Part shown: positions 1 through 9,700 of the stretch, piece by piece
Layout: each line of letters begins with the position of its first letter
Numbering within the stretch: position 1 is the first letter of the stretch
Origin: Phycisphaeraceae bacterium
GTDB taxonomy: Bacteria; Planctomycetota; Phycisphaerae; Phycisphaerales; UBA1924
DNA: 64,000 nt
Assembly (NCBI GenBank): GCA_019454185.1
Contig: CP075368.1
Coordinates: 2,583,649-2,647,648, forward strand
Reading direction: 5' to 3'
Position numbers and translations under genes: made by a program
Notes under the pieces: generated by a model
The model's database searches: none
Seen by the model: the letters and a program-made list of their open reading frames with translations, nothing else
Told to the model about the DNA's origin: nothing

Positions 1-808
1 CCCTAAAGTTATTTCGGAGAGAACGAGCTATCTCCCAGTTTGATTACACTTTGAGTCCTCCCGTCAGTTCATCGCAGACCTTTTCAACGGTCACGCGTTC
101 GACCCTCCAGGCGGCTTTACCCGCCCTTCAGTCTGACCAACGGTAGATCACAAGGTTTCGCGTCTAGCCCGTACGACTTAGCGCCCTATTCAGACTCGCT
201 TTCGCTCCGCCTCCGGCCCGTTGGGCCTTAGGCTCGCCGTACAGACTAACTCGCGGGCTCATTATGCAAAAAGCACGCCGTCACCCCGAAGGGCTCCGAC
301 CGCTTGTAAGCACACGGTTTCAGGTACTCTTTCACTCCGCTCATCGCGGATCTTTTCAACATTCAGTCGCCTTACTGATTCGCTATCGGTCGTCGAGGAG
401 TACTTAGCCTTGGAGGGTGGACCCCCCATCTTCAACCCGGGTTCCACGAGACCGAGTTTACTCCATGGGCTGACCAGCTTCCGGTTACAGGACTTTCACC
501 TTCTTCGGTCGGGCTTTCCAGCCCGTTCGCTCTTCCACTGGTTGATCCGCTTTCGCTCGCCGCTACTCACGGAGTCGCGTTTGCTTTCCTTTCCTCTGGA
601 TACTTAGATGTTTCAGTTCTCCAGGTTCGCTCTTCACCCCTATGCATTCAGAGTGAAGTACCCTTGCGGGTGGGTTGCCCCATTCGGAAATCCCAGGATC
701 ACAGTTCGGTTACCAACTCCCCTGGGCTTATCGCAGGTTCCAACGTCCTTCATCGCCTCTCGACGCCAAGTCATCCACCGTGTGCCCTTATGGGTCGCAC
801 CAACCTGA
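1..808 (-). rRNA. 23S ribosomal RNA, 5' part (runs off the left edge)
   Basis: Read on the minus strand this is the 5' third of a bacterial 23S rRNA. The near-5' signature GGGCACACGGTGGATG lies at about 773-790, and the left edge carries the conserved domain II stretch seen in complement as ccctaaagttatttcggag. The mature 5' end is placed near 808 by that signature, with an uncertainty of about 10 bases. The 3' part and any 5S gene lie outside the window. Protein-like reading frames here are artefacts. The gene is transcribed leftwards. Confidence 0.97.
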
Positions 809-1124
809 CGCCGCGGCTACCCGCATAACGCCGGCTGGATCCGACCCCTCGCCTTCTTTGCTCAAGAGATCTTTCGGTGTCTACTTGCTTGCAATTCATC
901 GTTCGACACGGTGCACACCCGCTTACGCGAATGCCGCCGCTCGAACGACGCGACACTTCATCCATATCCGGTTGTCACAGATCCCGAAAGTCCGTCTGCC
1001 TTGCGGCTTTCCGGCCCTTCTTTGCCACTCGGAAAAGTGGCGAGGGGACTCTAGGTGCAGTCCCCGCGATGTCAAGCCAACATGAAGCCATTCTTCAAGC
1101 AGTTTTTCCCACAACCAACCCCCA
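809..1124 (-). promoter_or_regulatory. Leader region upstream of 23S rRNA with two hairpins
   Basis: These 316 bases lie between the 23S 5' end and the stop codon of the upstream protein gene. There is no 16S gene and I recognised no tRNA. Two adjacent hairpins are visible: GCCACT/AGTGGC at 1024-1041 and GGGGACT/AGTCCCC at 1044-1065. They could terminate the upstream pilM-type operon or be processing stems of a 23S precursor. The promoter of the 23S gene should lie here, but I could not place -35 and -10 boxes convincingly. Confidence 0.45.
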
Positions 1125-3272
1125 TCAACCGCCGCCGCCCCCCCCACCACCAGTCGGTTCACGAACCGTACCCGGACGCTCACGCTGCTGCTGCACCGGT
1201 TTCGGTTGCTCCGGCTTCGGAACAGGCATCCCCTGACGCTCTCCCAGCTTCGCAGATCGCTCCAGACGCCTGAACACTTCAGATCCACGTTCGGTATCAG
1301 GAAGGCGTGCAATCACCTGTCCCTGTCCCTCACGCAAGTACACCAAGTGCCGCGCACCCGCCGCAACGCCCAAGGGCGTCGCATCGGCCGTCACAGGCAT
1401 CGTCGCCGTAGACAGGTACACAGAGTCGATCGAAACCGACCGCTCCCGAGGCCCGGGCTTGCTGTTCAGCGGCAGCTGGGGTTGCGCCGCCTGCGAGGCC
1501 TCCGAAGCAGGACCACCACCAATCGGCCCGCCCTTGCCCCCACCCGGAGCAACGAACTCAGTCTCCCGGAAGCCCGGCCGCTGAGCAGGAGCCGCAGCCA
1601 GCGCTGACTCTTCAAAGATCGGCATCAGGTCCGGCGAAGGAAGCCGCAGACGCGCCTCGATCGGATCGCCCGGCGTCAGACTCGCGTTCCCAACCCGCCA
1701 GAACCCGTAATAGAACTCATACACCGACGCCGTCGCCCGCATCCCGCCCACAGCGTCCGAGACGCTGGCGTTCGTCACGAAATACGTACGGGCAGGGTCA
1801 ACCCCGACCGGCGCAGTCCACTCGGTCCACGCGCTCGTCAGCGTCGGCGATTCCGCAAGAGCACGCTGATCCTCGGAAAGCGACAACGCATTCCCGAACG
1901 CCGGGTTGTTCAGCACCACACGCAGGCGATACCGGTACGACTCACCCCGCGCCACCGTGATGTCATGCCCCCAGACCTTCAACGAGGGCGTCTCGAACAG
2001 CGTCGGCAACAACCCGCTCCGCTGCGCACCACCCGAAGCAAGCCCGCTCATGTCCGCCGGCTCACCGCCCAGCGCCACAAGCTCCGCCTGCTTTGCGTCA
2101 CGATCACGCTTCACAAGATCGATCTGACGCTGGACCTGCGCCTTCGTCATCCGCCGCGGCTCCGGCTGGCTCGTCGTCCTCCCCGGATCGCGCCCGCCCC
2201 CGCCGCCCCCAGTCCCCTTGCCGCCCGCGCCGCCGCCGCCGCCACCACCCGGATCGGTCTGGGGCTGCGTCTGGGTCAGCGACGTCGGGGCCGATGCAAG
2301 CTCCGATTCCAGCGTCGCAAGTCTCGCCTCGAGCTCCTCGATCTGCTGCGTCACGCGCTCGACCTTCGCACGACGCTCATCCAGCGCCTGACGCCGAACC
2401 GCATCGCTCGGAGGGATCCACTCCTCGCCCGCGATATACGCAAAGTACTCCGGACGCTGCACCGATTCCGGCGCGATCCGCGCCTGCTCGATCACACTCC
2501 GCACCAGCGACACCGTCACGCGGCTCGCCCCGGCCAGTTCCGAGACAAGATCGACACGACCCGGCAGCGAACCCACCAGCACCGGCTCGCCCCACGTCCC
2601 ATCAGGACGCAACTGCGCACGCTCGAGCTGCACACCCAGGATCTCAACACCATCGCGCCACCACTGGATCGGAATCGGGCGCAGCTCCCCCGCCTCACCG
2701 TCAGGATCCGCCTCCAGAGCCGCACGCAACGCCGTCCCGCTGAACGTCGCCTCGACGCTCACCGACGCCTTGTCGTACGGCTGCTCCATCGGAACCAGTT
2801 CACGCGATTTCAACTCCGGATACTGCACAACCGTCGATGGATCGATCGCACCCTCGAAGACCGCCGCGATCGGCGACACGGGCGCGGGCACGACCACCGC
2901 CGCGTACCGGCCGTCCGACGCTGGCGCGATCACGCCGCCCCCGATCTTCGCCGGCACACCCAGCGCGACCCTCGCATCCGTCTGGATCAGCGGACGCTCA
3001 GACGCCGCCTTGAAATCGCTGAGCAGCGTGAGCGCGGGCGGCTCGGGCAGCGTCGGCTTCGTGCGAAGCTGCGCAGTGAGCTGGGTCGCCGCGGCCTCCG
3101 CCGGCTCAAACGCCTTCGCCGGAGGCAGCTTCCGCCCCTTGGAATCGGGCTGCACCATGTTCGGCTGGGTCGTGAACTGCATCGCGATCACGAGCAGGGC
3201 CACCGCGGACGCGCCCGCGATAACCACCTTCTCAACGTGCTGCTCGATCGGATTGATGCCTTTGAGTTTCAT
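1125..3272 (-). CDS. Membrane-anchored hypothetical protein of the pilM operon, Gly-rich linker
   Basis: Family not recognised. The 715-residue protein has a short cytoplasmic N-terminus, one membrane segment at about residues 15-34, a long extracytoplasmic region, a Glu/Arg-rich coiled coil near 300-335, a poly-Gly/Pro linker near 340-375, and a second folded region. It ends in a run of eight glycines. AGGAG lies about 8 bases before the ATG. It is the last gene of the pilM operon, 82 bases after the preceding gene. Single membrane span plus coiled coil resembles inner-membrane alignment proteins such as PilO or PilP, but only by architecture. The low-complexity glycine runs could be length-variable between strains. 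Confidence 0.8.
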   Translation of the reverse strand: MKLKGINPIEQHVEKVVIAGASAVALLVIAMQFTTQPNMVQPDSKGRKLPPAKAFEPAEAAATQLTAQLRTKPTLPEPPALTLLSDFKAASERPLIQTDARVALGVPAKIGGGVIAPASDGRYAAVVVPAPVSPIAAVFEGAIDPSTVVQYPELKSRELVPMEQPYDKASVSVEATFSGTALRAALEADPDGEAGELRPIPIQWWRDGVEILGVQLERAQLRPDGTWGEPVLVGSLPGRVDLVSELAGASRVTVSLVRSVIEQARIAPESVQRPEYFAYIAGEEWIPPSDAVRRQALDERRAKVERVTQQIEELEARLATLESELASAPTSLTQTQPQTDPGGGGGGGAGGKGTGGGGGGRDPGRTTSQPEPRRMTKAQVQRQIDLVKRDRDAKQAELVALGGEPADMSGLASGGAQRSGLLPTLFETPSLKVWGHDITVARGESYRYRLRVVLNNPAFGNALSLSEDQRALAESPTLTSAWTEWTAPVGVDPARTYFVTNASVSDAVGGMRATASVYEFYYGFWRVGNASLTPGDPIEARLRLPSPDLMPIFEESALAAAPAQRPGFRETEFVAPGGGKGGPIGGGPASEASQAAQPQLPLNSKPGPRERSVSIDSVYLSTATMPVTADATPLGVAAGARHLVYLREGQGQVIARLPDTERGSEVFRRLERSAKLGERQGMPVPKPEQPKPVQQQRERPGTVREPTGGGGGGGG

Positions 3273-3354
3273 CGCATGCTCCTGGCCTGCACGGCAACGG
3301 GTCTCACGACGCGCCGCCGACCGTCAGAATCCTCACACACCGGCAGAGAACGAC

Positions 3355-4698
3355 TCAGTCGTTCTCGTTGAATGCCTCTACACCGAGGTTGTTCGAGATC
3401 GTCGGCGTCATCAGCGGACCCAGCCAACTCCGCAGCCACACCGACTCAATCCCGATCGTCGCCTTCACCACATGATCCGATCCGTAGTAATACCCGTCCT
3501 TCAGCTCGGCCCACGGATCAACATCCGCAAGATCAAGGTCGATCACCGTCATGAAGTTCGTCTGAGAGAACGCCGACAGCACATCCTGCAGGCGATCGCT
3601 CGCCACGATCACCGTCACCTCGGCGAATCGAACGTCATACACCTTGTTCCGCTCCGCGTCGGTCTTCCGGCCGCTGATCGAGACCGAAAGATCCAGCGGC
3701 ACGCCGCCCGCAAACGCGAACGTCGGCTCCGGCTCGTTCCTGCCGAACGAGTCACGCGAGGAACTGTCCGTCGAACCCATCGTGTAGATCGGCGGATCCT
3801 TGATCAGCACCGAGACCAGACGCTTCACCGGCGCACGCTCGACCATCATCTGATCGCCCGTCGCGTCCGTGTTCGCCTTCGCGAGCGCCGCCATCACGTC
3901 CTCGATCACCCAATAGTCCCACTGGTACACGAAGCACTCATCCAGCGTCGGCACGCCGCCCGGCTTCGTCACCGGAACGTTCGACCATCCCGCCTTCTGC
4001 TGGTTCGTGTCCACGCTGAACGAGCCCGGCGTCGCGTAGAAACTGATCTCCTGCGCACGCCGACGCAACTCCCCGATCCGACGATCCGTCAACTGCTTCG
4101 TCAACGCCGTGGTCTCGTCAACCGTCAGCGCGCGATTCCCGTTCGCGGCACGCAACCGATCGTTCAGATCCTTCAACGCAGCCGCGACCTTCGACGCCTC
4201 CGCGCGATCCCCCGCCCCGAACCGCGTGATCAGACGCTGATACGCCGACGGCTGGTTCCGCTCCGGATCCCCGCACAACGCCGCGATGAACGCGAAAATC
4301 CGCTGCTCCTCATCGCGACGATTCGAAGCACGCGGGAAGATCCCCTCCACCAGCGGCTTCCGCCCCTTGCGATTGAACTCCGTCGCCTCGGAGACCACGC
4401 CGCTGACCTCCGCCTCGACACGGGCACGCTGCTCCTTGAACCACTCGGTCAACTCCGCCGTCGGAACCGCCCTCATGTCCAGCGGACGATCCCCGGGCAT
4501 CGCCGCAGGCAACGCGTACGTCACCGTCGTCGAACTCACGTCCGCGAGCGCCTTCTTCGCTTCCGCCTCACGCGCCGTGCGGATCTTCTTGTTCCACCCG
4601 TTCGCGAACACATACCCCGTCGGCAGCGACACGAGGATCACAACCAGAGAGATCACGACAACGAGATTCGACTTGACCCAGCCGAGGATGTTCTTCAC
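3355..4698 (-). CDS. Single-pass membrane protein, PilO-like position in the pilM operon
   Basis: The 447-residue protein has one N-terminal membrane helix (about residues 9-33) followed by a predicted periplasmic domain with helical stretches. No family motif was recognised. It begins with GTG, and the four-base GTGA overlap with the pilM stop codon implies translational coupling. In type IV pilus and type II secretion systems the gene after pilM/pilN encodes PilO, a bitopic protein forming the inner-membrane alignment complex. Position and topology fit, but the protein is about twice the usual PilO length, so this is inference. Confidence 0.8.
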   Translation of the reverse strand: MKNILGWVKSNLVVVISLVVILVSLPTGYVFANGWNKKIRTAREAEAKKALADVSSTTVTYALPAAMPGDRPLDMRAVPTAELTEWFKEQRARVEAEVSGVVSEATEFNRKGRKPLVEGIFPRASNRRDEEQRIFAFIAALCGDPERNQPSAYQRLITRFGAGDRAEASKVAAALKDLNDRLRAANGNRALTVDETTALTKQLTDRRIGELRRRAQEISFYATPGSFSVDTNQQKAGWSNVPVTKPGGVPTLDECFVYQWDYWVIEDVMAALAKANTDATGDQMMVERAPVKRLVSVLIKDPPIYTMGSTDSSSRDSFGRNEPEPTFAFAGGVPLDLSVSISGRKTDAERNKVYDVRFAEVTVIVASDRLQDVLSAFSQTNFMTVIDLDLADVDPWAELKDGYYYGSDHVVKATIGIESVWLRSWLGPLMTPTISNNLGVEAFNEND

Positions 4699-6731
4699 AG
4701 CCCGTCCTCCGATTCCGCCGCCTGCGTCGGCTTCACCACAACCCGATACTTCACCGTGATCCGTGCCTCATCCGGATACCCGGGAGGCGAATCCGGCACG
4801 ATCGGCGCCAACACCTCCACCGCCTCGTTCGCCGCCCTGAACGCCGTCTCCTCCACCATCGACGCCGCAGGACCGCCCTCGCCCACAATCTGCACCACCG
4901 GACGCGCAGGCGTCTGCGGACCAGAGATAAACCGACGCCCCTCGCCCTCAGAAGCCGTCTCGCGCCCACCCTCGTTGAACGTCAGCGTCTCCGCCGGACG
5001 CGTCGGCGTGCTCGGCTTCGCCTCCGCGAACACAACCTCTCGAATCTCGGGGGGCACGATCACATAAGGCACGCCCGCCCTCGCACGGTTCCGGTCCAGC
5101 CAGTCACCGATCGTCGCGCGGTAGAACTGCTGCACCTGCGGCTCAGGCGTCGCGAACACGATCTCAACCTCGATCGTCGGGCCCGCCGGAGCGTCGCCAT
5201 CACGGAGTTCCTCCTCGCGCCCCCGTCCACGCCCGCCCCCGCGATCTTCGTAAGGGTCAGAGCCCGATTCGCCCCGAGGCGTCACCACCCCGAGATAGTT
5301 CGTCTTGTAAGAGACCATCCGAAGCGCAGGACGCGACCCGGTCGTCGCCCGCGCATCCGCGCTCCGCACCATCAACGCAAGATCGTTCGCCAGGTGCGGA
5401 TACACCTCCCGATCCTTCATCAGCGTGATGATGTTCGCCGCCGTCAGGTTCGTTCCCGCCGCACCGACAACACCCGCCGCAGTCGCCTCCGACTGCGCAC
5501 GCTTGAACGCGCTCACCGCATCATCAATCGCGCGGGGCCTCGGCGCACCCGCCACCGCGCTCGAATCCAGCATCGGACGGATGAACATCGCGCCCGTCGC
5601 CGCCACCGCAAGACCCGCCGCCGTCGCGAACCACTTCTGCTTGTTCTTCCACATCGTCGTACGAAGGATCGCCGTCGGCATCAGGTTCGCATTGATCGCG
5701 TTCATCCCGAGGCCCTGGATCGCGCACCCATACGCCGTCGCCAGCGTCAGCACGTTGTCATTGAACCCCGACGCCCGATCCCCCTCCGCCTTCAGCCGCT
5801 TGAACTCCTCCATGCGGTACACGTCGAGCTGCAACTGCTGCTTCAAAAACTTCCGAAGCCCCGGAAGATTGAACGTCGAGCCAAGACCGATCAGCCGCGT
5901 CAGCTTCGCCTCGCGATGCAGCGACTGGTAATACCCCACCGAACGCTGCACATCCTGCACAAGATCCTGGAACACCGGACGCATCGCCTGCATGATCTGA
6001 CGCGCCGCCTTGCTCGTGTCCGCCTCTCGCTTCACCTTCTCCGCCTTCGGATACGTCAGCTTGAACGCCTCAACCAACGCATTCGTGAACTGGTGACCGC
6101 CGATCGGAAACGTCCTGATCCACACACGCCCAGACTCCGCGATCACCAGATCCGTCGACGTCGTGCCGATATCTAGCAGAATCGTCCCCGCCGTCTGCTC
6201 CGTGAACGACAGATCGAACGCCAACGCGTTGTACGCCGCCACAGGCCCGAGCGTCACGATCTGCGGCACAATCCCAACGTCCGCCAGCATGTCCAGACGC
6301 TCGCGGATCCGATCCTTCGTGATCGCAAAGATCCCCACCTCCACATCCGGCGAGTCCGGGCTCACAAACGTCTGATAGTCCCACTCAACCTCCTCAAGAG
6401 GGAACGGGATCTGCTGCACCGCCTCGAACTTCACGATGTCCGGAACCTTCTTCGGCTCCACCGGAGGAAGCTTCGCAAACCGCGCAAACCCCGCATGCCC
6501 CGGCACGCTCACCGCGATCGTCGCCCCCGACAGGTCATACTGGCTCGCCAACGCGCCGAGCGCCACACGCAACGCGTCGTTCTGGTCCAGGTCAGGCGTC
6601 GAGAGCACCTTCGCGTGTGGAACGATCGCAAAGTCCACGACACGCACGCCCTCGCCATCGCTCTCAAGCTTGATCGCCTTGATAGCGCCCGCCCCGACCT
6701 CGATTCCCCAGCACACATTCGACGATGGCAT
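4695..6731 (-). CDS. pilM: Type IV pilus assembly protein PilM, fused to a PilN-like membrane domain
   Basis: Residues 1-350 are a PilM/actin-like ATPase fold: an N-terminal GIEVGAGAIKAI motif, conserved FEAVQQIPFPLEEVEWDYQ at about 102-120, and LLDIGTTSTDLVI at 185-197. PilM proteins recruit PilN/PilO to the cytoplasmic face of the inner membrane. Here the chain continues through an INANLMP motif resembling the start of PilN, a membrane helix at about 366-385, and a periplasmic domain to residue 678, so PilM and PilN appear fused. I chose the ATG at 6731 because GGAGG lies 7 bases upstream; an in-frame ATG 33 bases earlier lacks this. It heads a three-gene operon. No pilB, pilC, pilQ or secretin gene lies nearby. 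Confidence 0.93.
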   Translation of the reverse strand: MPSSNVCWGIEVGAGAIKAIKLESDGEGVRVVDFAIVPHAKVLSTPDLDQNDALRVALGALASQYDLSGATIAVSVPGHAGFARFAKLPPVEPKKVPDIVKFEAVQQIPFPLEEVEWDYQTFVSPDSPDVEVGIFAITKDRIRERLDMLADVGIVPQIVTLGPVAAYNALAFDLSFTEQTAGTILLDIGTTSTDLVIAESGRVWIRTFPIGGHQFTNALVEAFKLTYPKAEKVKREADTSKAARQIMQAMRPVFQDLVQDVQRSVGYYQSLHREAKLTRLIGLGSTFNLPGLRKFLKQQLQLDVYRMEEFKRLKAEGDRASGFNDNVLTLATAYGCAIQGLGMNAINANLMPTAILRTTMWKNKQKWFATAAGLAVAATGAMFIRPMLDSSAVAGAPRPRAIDDAVSAFKRAQSEATAAGVVGAAGTNLTAANIITLMKDREVYPHLANDLALMVRSADARATTGSRPALRMVSYKTNYLGVVTPRGESGSDPYEDRGGGRGRGREEELRDGDAPAGPTIEVEIVFATPEPQVQQFYRATIGDWLDRNRARAGVPYVIVPPEIREVVFAEAKPSTPTRPAETLTFNEGGRETASEGEGRRFISGPQTPARPVVQIVGEGGPAASMVEETAFRAANEAVEVLAPIVPDSPPGYPDEARITVKYRVVVKPTQAAESEDGL

Positions 6732-7017
6732 GTCCGAACCTCCGATCCGCACCGACAGCGGCACGAATCATCCGACCTTCCTTTGACCACGTCCCGTCGC
6801 CGTCACCGTCCCGGCCGAATACGGGGTGGCGATGGTACACCACACGCCCATTATCCACAAAGCACCCAACCTGCTCACAACCATCACGCCGACTGAATCG
6901 CGAACGCGATCGATGAACCTTCCATACGAACCCATACGCCCCAAGGATGCCCGGCGATCACCCCATCCTGCCCGCCGTGACACACCAGTGACCCCCGGCA
7001 CCCCACCACCACACCCA
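6732..7017. other. Intergenic spacer upstream of pilM, with one DnaA-box-like 9-mer
   Basis: This 286-base gap should contain the pilM promoter. It includes one TTATCCACA at about 6851-6859, identical to the consensus DnaA box. No second copy was seen nearby, so it is more likely chance or a regulatory DnaA site than an origin. No gene was recognised. Confidence 0.4.
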
Positions 7018-7323
7018 TCACGCACCCTGCGACAACACACGATCCTTCCGGTCCATCCCCCAACTCCCGAGGACCACCACCGCGCACCCCGCAACCACCA
7101 CCCACCACATCTCCGCCGGTGCCTTCAGCGGCACCCACGATGCAGGAGAACCCCAACCAAACATGTGATACCCCAGCACAAACGCCCCCAGCCCACACCC
7201 AAGCCGCGTCCACGCGCCCGGCTTCGCACCCTCGCTCCGCGTGATCCCGGATCGACCCCGAGCGATCAGCACCGCCCCAAACGACGCCATCACCCCCCCG
7301 CACACCATCAACACCACGCCCAT
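7018..7323 (-). CDS. Small membrane protein (hypothetical)
   Basis: A 101-residue protein with three predicted hydrophobic segments (about residues 2-20, 43-57 and 70-90) separated by short basic loops, so probably an inner-membrane protein. No motif was recognised. It starts 3 bases after the stop codon of the Memo-like gene, suggesting co-transcription. The hydrophobic pattern and the spacing make it more likely a real gene than a chance frame. Confidence 0.6.
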   Translation of the reverse strand: MGVVLMVCGGVMASFGAVLIARGRSGITRSEGAKPGAWTRLGCGLGAFVLGYHMFGWGSPASWVPLKAPAEMWWVVVAGCAVVVLGSWGMDRKDRVLSQGA

Positions 7324-7326
7324 GGA

Positions 7327-8673
7327 TCACGCCATCGACATCGAGACGGAAGAAACCATCCCGACGCCCTGAGGATCCATCGCCGCGGCATAATGCAGAA
7401 TCTCAACTGTCTGCGGCGCAACGATTTGCAGCGTAGCCACCAGGTTCCCCGTCGAGCACCACCTCGTCGGGTTCTGCTGCCAGGCCATCGCCGCCACCAG
7501 ATCCTCCGGCTTGTTCTGACGAACCAGTTCCAGCATCTCCCGGTCGTGCTGGAAAATCCGGTTCCTGAACGCGACCGCCTCTGACTCATCCCCGCCCAGT
7601 TTCTGCTGGTCCCCAAACGCCGGACCGACATGGCTCAGATCAGCCGAACTCACCACCAGGGTCTTCCCCGGGATCTCGGCCAGGATCTCACGCATCGCCT
7701 CCACAAACGGAGCCAGCGCAACACCCTTCCCATCGTACGATTCACCGTTGTTCACACTCGGGTCGTGCACCAGCACCCCGACCACCTTGCAGAACCGCCC
7801 GCTCTCATCCGGCCCCAGGCAGTGCTGAATCCACGGGATCTGCAACTCGATCGAGTGCTCGCGCTCGTGGTCGAAACGATTCTCGAAGACCTTGTCACCA
7901 AGACGCTTACGCAGCCCCGCGACGATCTGCTCATCGACCTCGCACGTCCCCAGCGGGCTCTGGAACCCCTTGTCACACGCCGTGATACCAGTCCCCAGCC
8001 CGAAGTGGTTCGTCCCCAGGATCACCACCCGGTCCGGACGATCAACCACCCGCATCCGCCCCCACACGCTCGCGTAGTTCACCCACCCCCGCGCGTAATC
8101 CACGTGCGGGGCAACGATCGCCGCCGGCAACGCATCAAACGAAGGATTCGCCGCGCTCTCCAACGCCTTCGCGATCCACTGGTCCATGATCGCCCGCAAC
8201 TTGGCAGGCCCCAGTTCCGCTCGCTGCTCCTCCGTCGCCTCCTCACCCAGCTCCTGATTCACCAACGCATCCGCAAACGCCGCCGTCGAGGCCGGAGGCA
8301 GCGTCGGCGAGGAATCGAACTCCTCGCGCATCTTCTCCATCATCCCCTCGAACGTCGGACCAAACAAAAGACCAGCATCATCCAACTGCGCCACCAACTG
8401 CTCCAGGATCGGACGGGTCAAACCCTTCCCCACCTGCGTCACAATCTCGTCGACCGAACGATTCCCGTCCATCAACGGCAGAATCAACTGTGCCGCTGGC
8501 ATCGTGAACACCACCTTCTGCGAGATCTGGCGTGCATCCGCAAGACCAAGCACCTGCTGCTCACCCATCTGGGCCGGAAAGCCCCGGACAGGACGCAACT
8601 TCGGTTTCAGATGGTGCTCAAACGACGCATTGAAAGGGGCAACTTGGTTCGGCTGTGGCTCGGGAGTGCTCAT
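7327..8673 (-). CDS. Memo-like protein (AmmeMemoRadiSam system protein B family) with N-terminal PqqD-like region
   Basis: The C-terminal region, from about residue 165, matches the Memo family: APHVDY, a LGTNHFG segment, EREHSIELQIPWIQ, SSADLSHVG, and a CSTGN segment supplying the cysteine. Memo proteins have a metal site resembling extradiol dioxygenases; their bacterial reaction is not established. Residues 30-110 look like a small winged-helix domain of PqqD type (QISQKVVFTMPAAQLILPLMDG). The usual AmmeMemoRadiSam partners, an AMMECR1 protein and a radical SAM protein, are not in the window. The ATG at 8673 was chosen because upstream in-frame sequence is not protein-like. A small membrane protein gene follows after 3 bases. 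Confidence 0.88.
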   Translation of the reverse strand: MSTPEPQPNQVAPFNASFEHHLKPKLRPVRGFPAQMGEQQVLGLADARQISQKVVFTMPAAQLILPLMDGNRSVDEIVTQVGKGLTRPILEQLVAQLDDAGLLFGPTFEGMMEKMREEFDSSPTLPPASTAAFADALVNQELGEEATEEQRAELGPAKLRAIMDQWIAKALESAANPSFDALPAAIVAPHVDYARGWVNYASVWGRMRVVDRPDRVVILGTNHFGLGTGITACDKGFQSPLGTCEVDEQIVAGLRKRLGDKVFENRFDHEREHSIELQIPWIQHCLGPDESGRFCKVVGVLVHDPSVNNGESYDGKGVALAPFVEAMREILAEIPGKTLVVSSADLSHVGPAFGDQQKLGGDESEAVAFRNRIFQHDREMLELVRQNKPEDLVAAMAWQQNPTRWCSTGNLVATLQIVAPQTVEILHYAAAMDPQGVGMVSSVSMSMA

Positions 8674-8824
8674 TCGATCCAATGGTAGGATGCGCGCACG
8701 CCACTTCCGAGCAGACCACCATGTATCAAGCAACCACCCGTAGACCCCGTGCGGCTGCGCGCTAGACTCTTGGCCCTGCTCGGGGTGTCGCGCCCCGAGG
8801 CATCGCACGATCGTGAGGTCCCCT

Positions 8825-9139
8825 ATGACGACGTTCAAGCCCGGTCAGCAGGTCAAGTGCACCGTGACCGCCCTCCCAGCCACCGACGACCAGACCTCCA
8901 CCATCGAGCGCCTCATGCGCCGAGATGCCGGCGCAAAGCGCGCACTCAAGAAGGGACACCGCCGACGCCAGCAGGAAATGGTCGTCTATAACCGCGGCAA
9001 CCGCGACTGGTACAAGCGCGAGAAGTGCGGCAAGGTCGTCCGCGTCACCCAAGGCGCAACCTGGTCCATGCCCTACACCCTCGACATGGCCCACGACATC
9101 GCCGCCGTCTCCGCGTTCATCAAGATCGAAGCCGCCTGA
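8825..9139 (+). CDS. Conserved-looking hypothetical protein, 104 residues, basic
   Basis: A small basic soluble protein without signal peptide or membrane segment. It opens with FKPGQQVKCTV, which suggests a small beta-barrel (KOW or SH3-like) start, then has an Arg/Lys-rich stretch RRDAGAKRALKKGHRRRQQ at about residues 35-53, suggesting nucleic-acid binding. The function is unknown to me. The ATG at 8825 was preferred to an in-frame GTG 12 bases earlier because AGG lies just upstream. It stands alone between a divergent Memo-like gene and a lipoprotein gene. Confidence 0.7.
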   Translation: MTTFKPGQQVKCTVTALPATDDQTSTIERLMRRDAGAKRALKKGHRRRQQEMVVYNRGNRDWYKREKCGKVVRVTQGATWSMPYTLDMAHDIAAVSAFIKIEAA

Positions 9140-9199
9140 GTCTCCGCAACTCACGCCGGTGCTCGCATCTCCCGCTTTCAACTGAGCAGGAGCCCATCG

Positions 9200-9700
9200 A
9201 TGAAGACCGCTCTCAAAGCCGTTGCACTCGCAACGGCTTCTTTCTTGCTCTGCTCCGCCTGCGACCGCGCCGCAGACGTCAAGCCCGGCGCCGCCAACGG
9301 CGCACAGGATCCCGCGCCCATCACTCACACCTACCAGACCCGCGGCATCATCGAATCCCTCCCCGATCGCAGCAAGCCCACCGCAGAACTCCAGATCCGC
9401 CACGAAGCAATCAACGACTTCGTCGATGGCGCAGGCAAACTCATCGGCATGAACGCCATGATCATGCCCTTCCCAGATCTCGCTCAAGGCGTCACACTCG
9501 AAGGCCTCGCCGTCGGCGACAAGATCGAGTTCTCATTCACCAACACCTGGTCAGGCGCCGAGACATCGCGCAGGCCGAGATGGGTCATCGACTCCATCTC
9601 CAAACTCCCCCCCGAAACCGAACTCACCTTCGGCAAGAAGTCCACGCCACGCGAATCCGAAGCCGAACCGGCAGACGCGCCCACAACCGAGTCCCCCTGA
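9200..9700 (+). CDS. CusF-like copper-binding domain lipoprotein
   Basis: Residues 1-21 form a lipoprotein signal (hydrophobic stretch ending LCSAC), so the 166-residue protein is probably membrane-anchored in the periplasm. Residues 45-115 fit the CusF/copper-binding fold: GIIESLP, an ELQIRHEAINDF strand with the conserved His, and MNAMIMPF, supplying the Met-X-Met positions of the MTMPF motif. CusF-type domains bind Cu(I) or Ag(I) with His, two Met and a stacking Trp. The Trp position is not obvious here. The tail is Pro/Glu-rich. AGGAG lies 8 bases before the ATG. Usually such domains accompany SCO1 or efflux proteins, absent here. Confidence 0.78.
   Translation: MKTALKAVALATASFLLCSACDRAADVKPGAANGAQDPAPITHTYQTRGIIESLPDRSKPTAELQIRHEAINDFVDGAGKLIGMNAMIMPFPDLAQGVTLEGLAVGDKIEFSFTNTWSGAETSRRPRWVIDSISKLPPETELTFGKKSTPRESEAEPADAPTTESP

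Noticed and set aside
221..1085. Open frames over the left 1 kb that read as proteins of 60-136 residues
   Set aside because: They are translations of the 23S rRNA gene and its leader; the rRNA signatures explain the sequence.
1965..3371. Long plus-strand frames (468 and 765 residues) opposite the pilM operon
   Set aside because: Arg/His/Pro-rich antisense frames typical of high-GC DNA; the minus-strand genes have motifs, membrane helices and overlaps.
6851..6859. Consensus DnaA box as sign of an origin upstream of pilM
   Set aside because: A single 9-mer; the strand composition does not change here and no cluster of boxes was seen.
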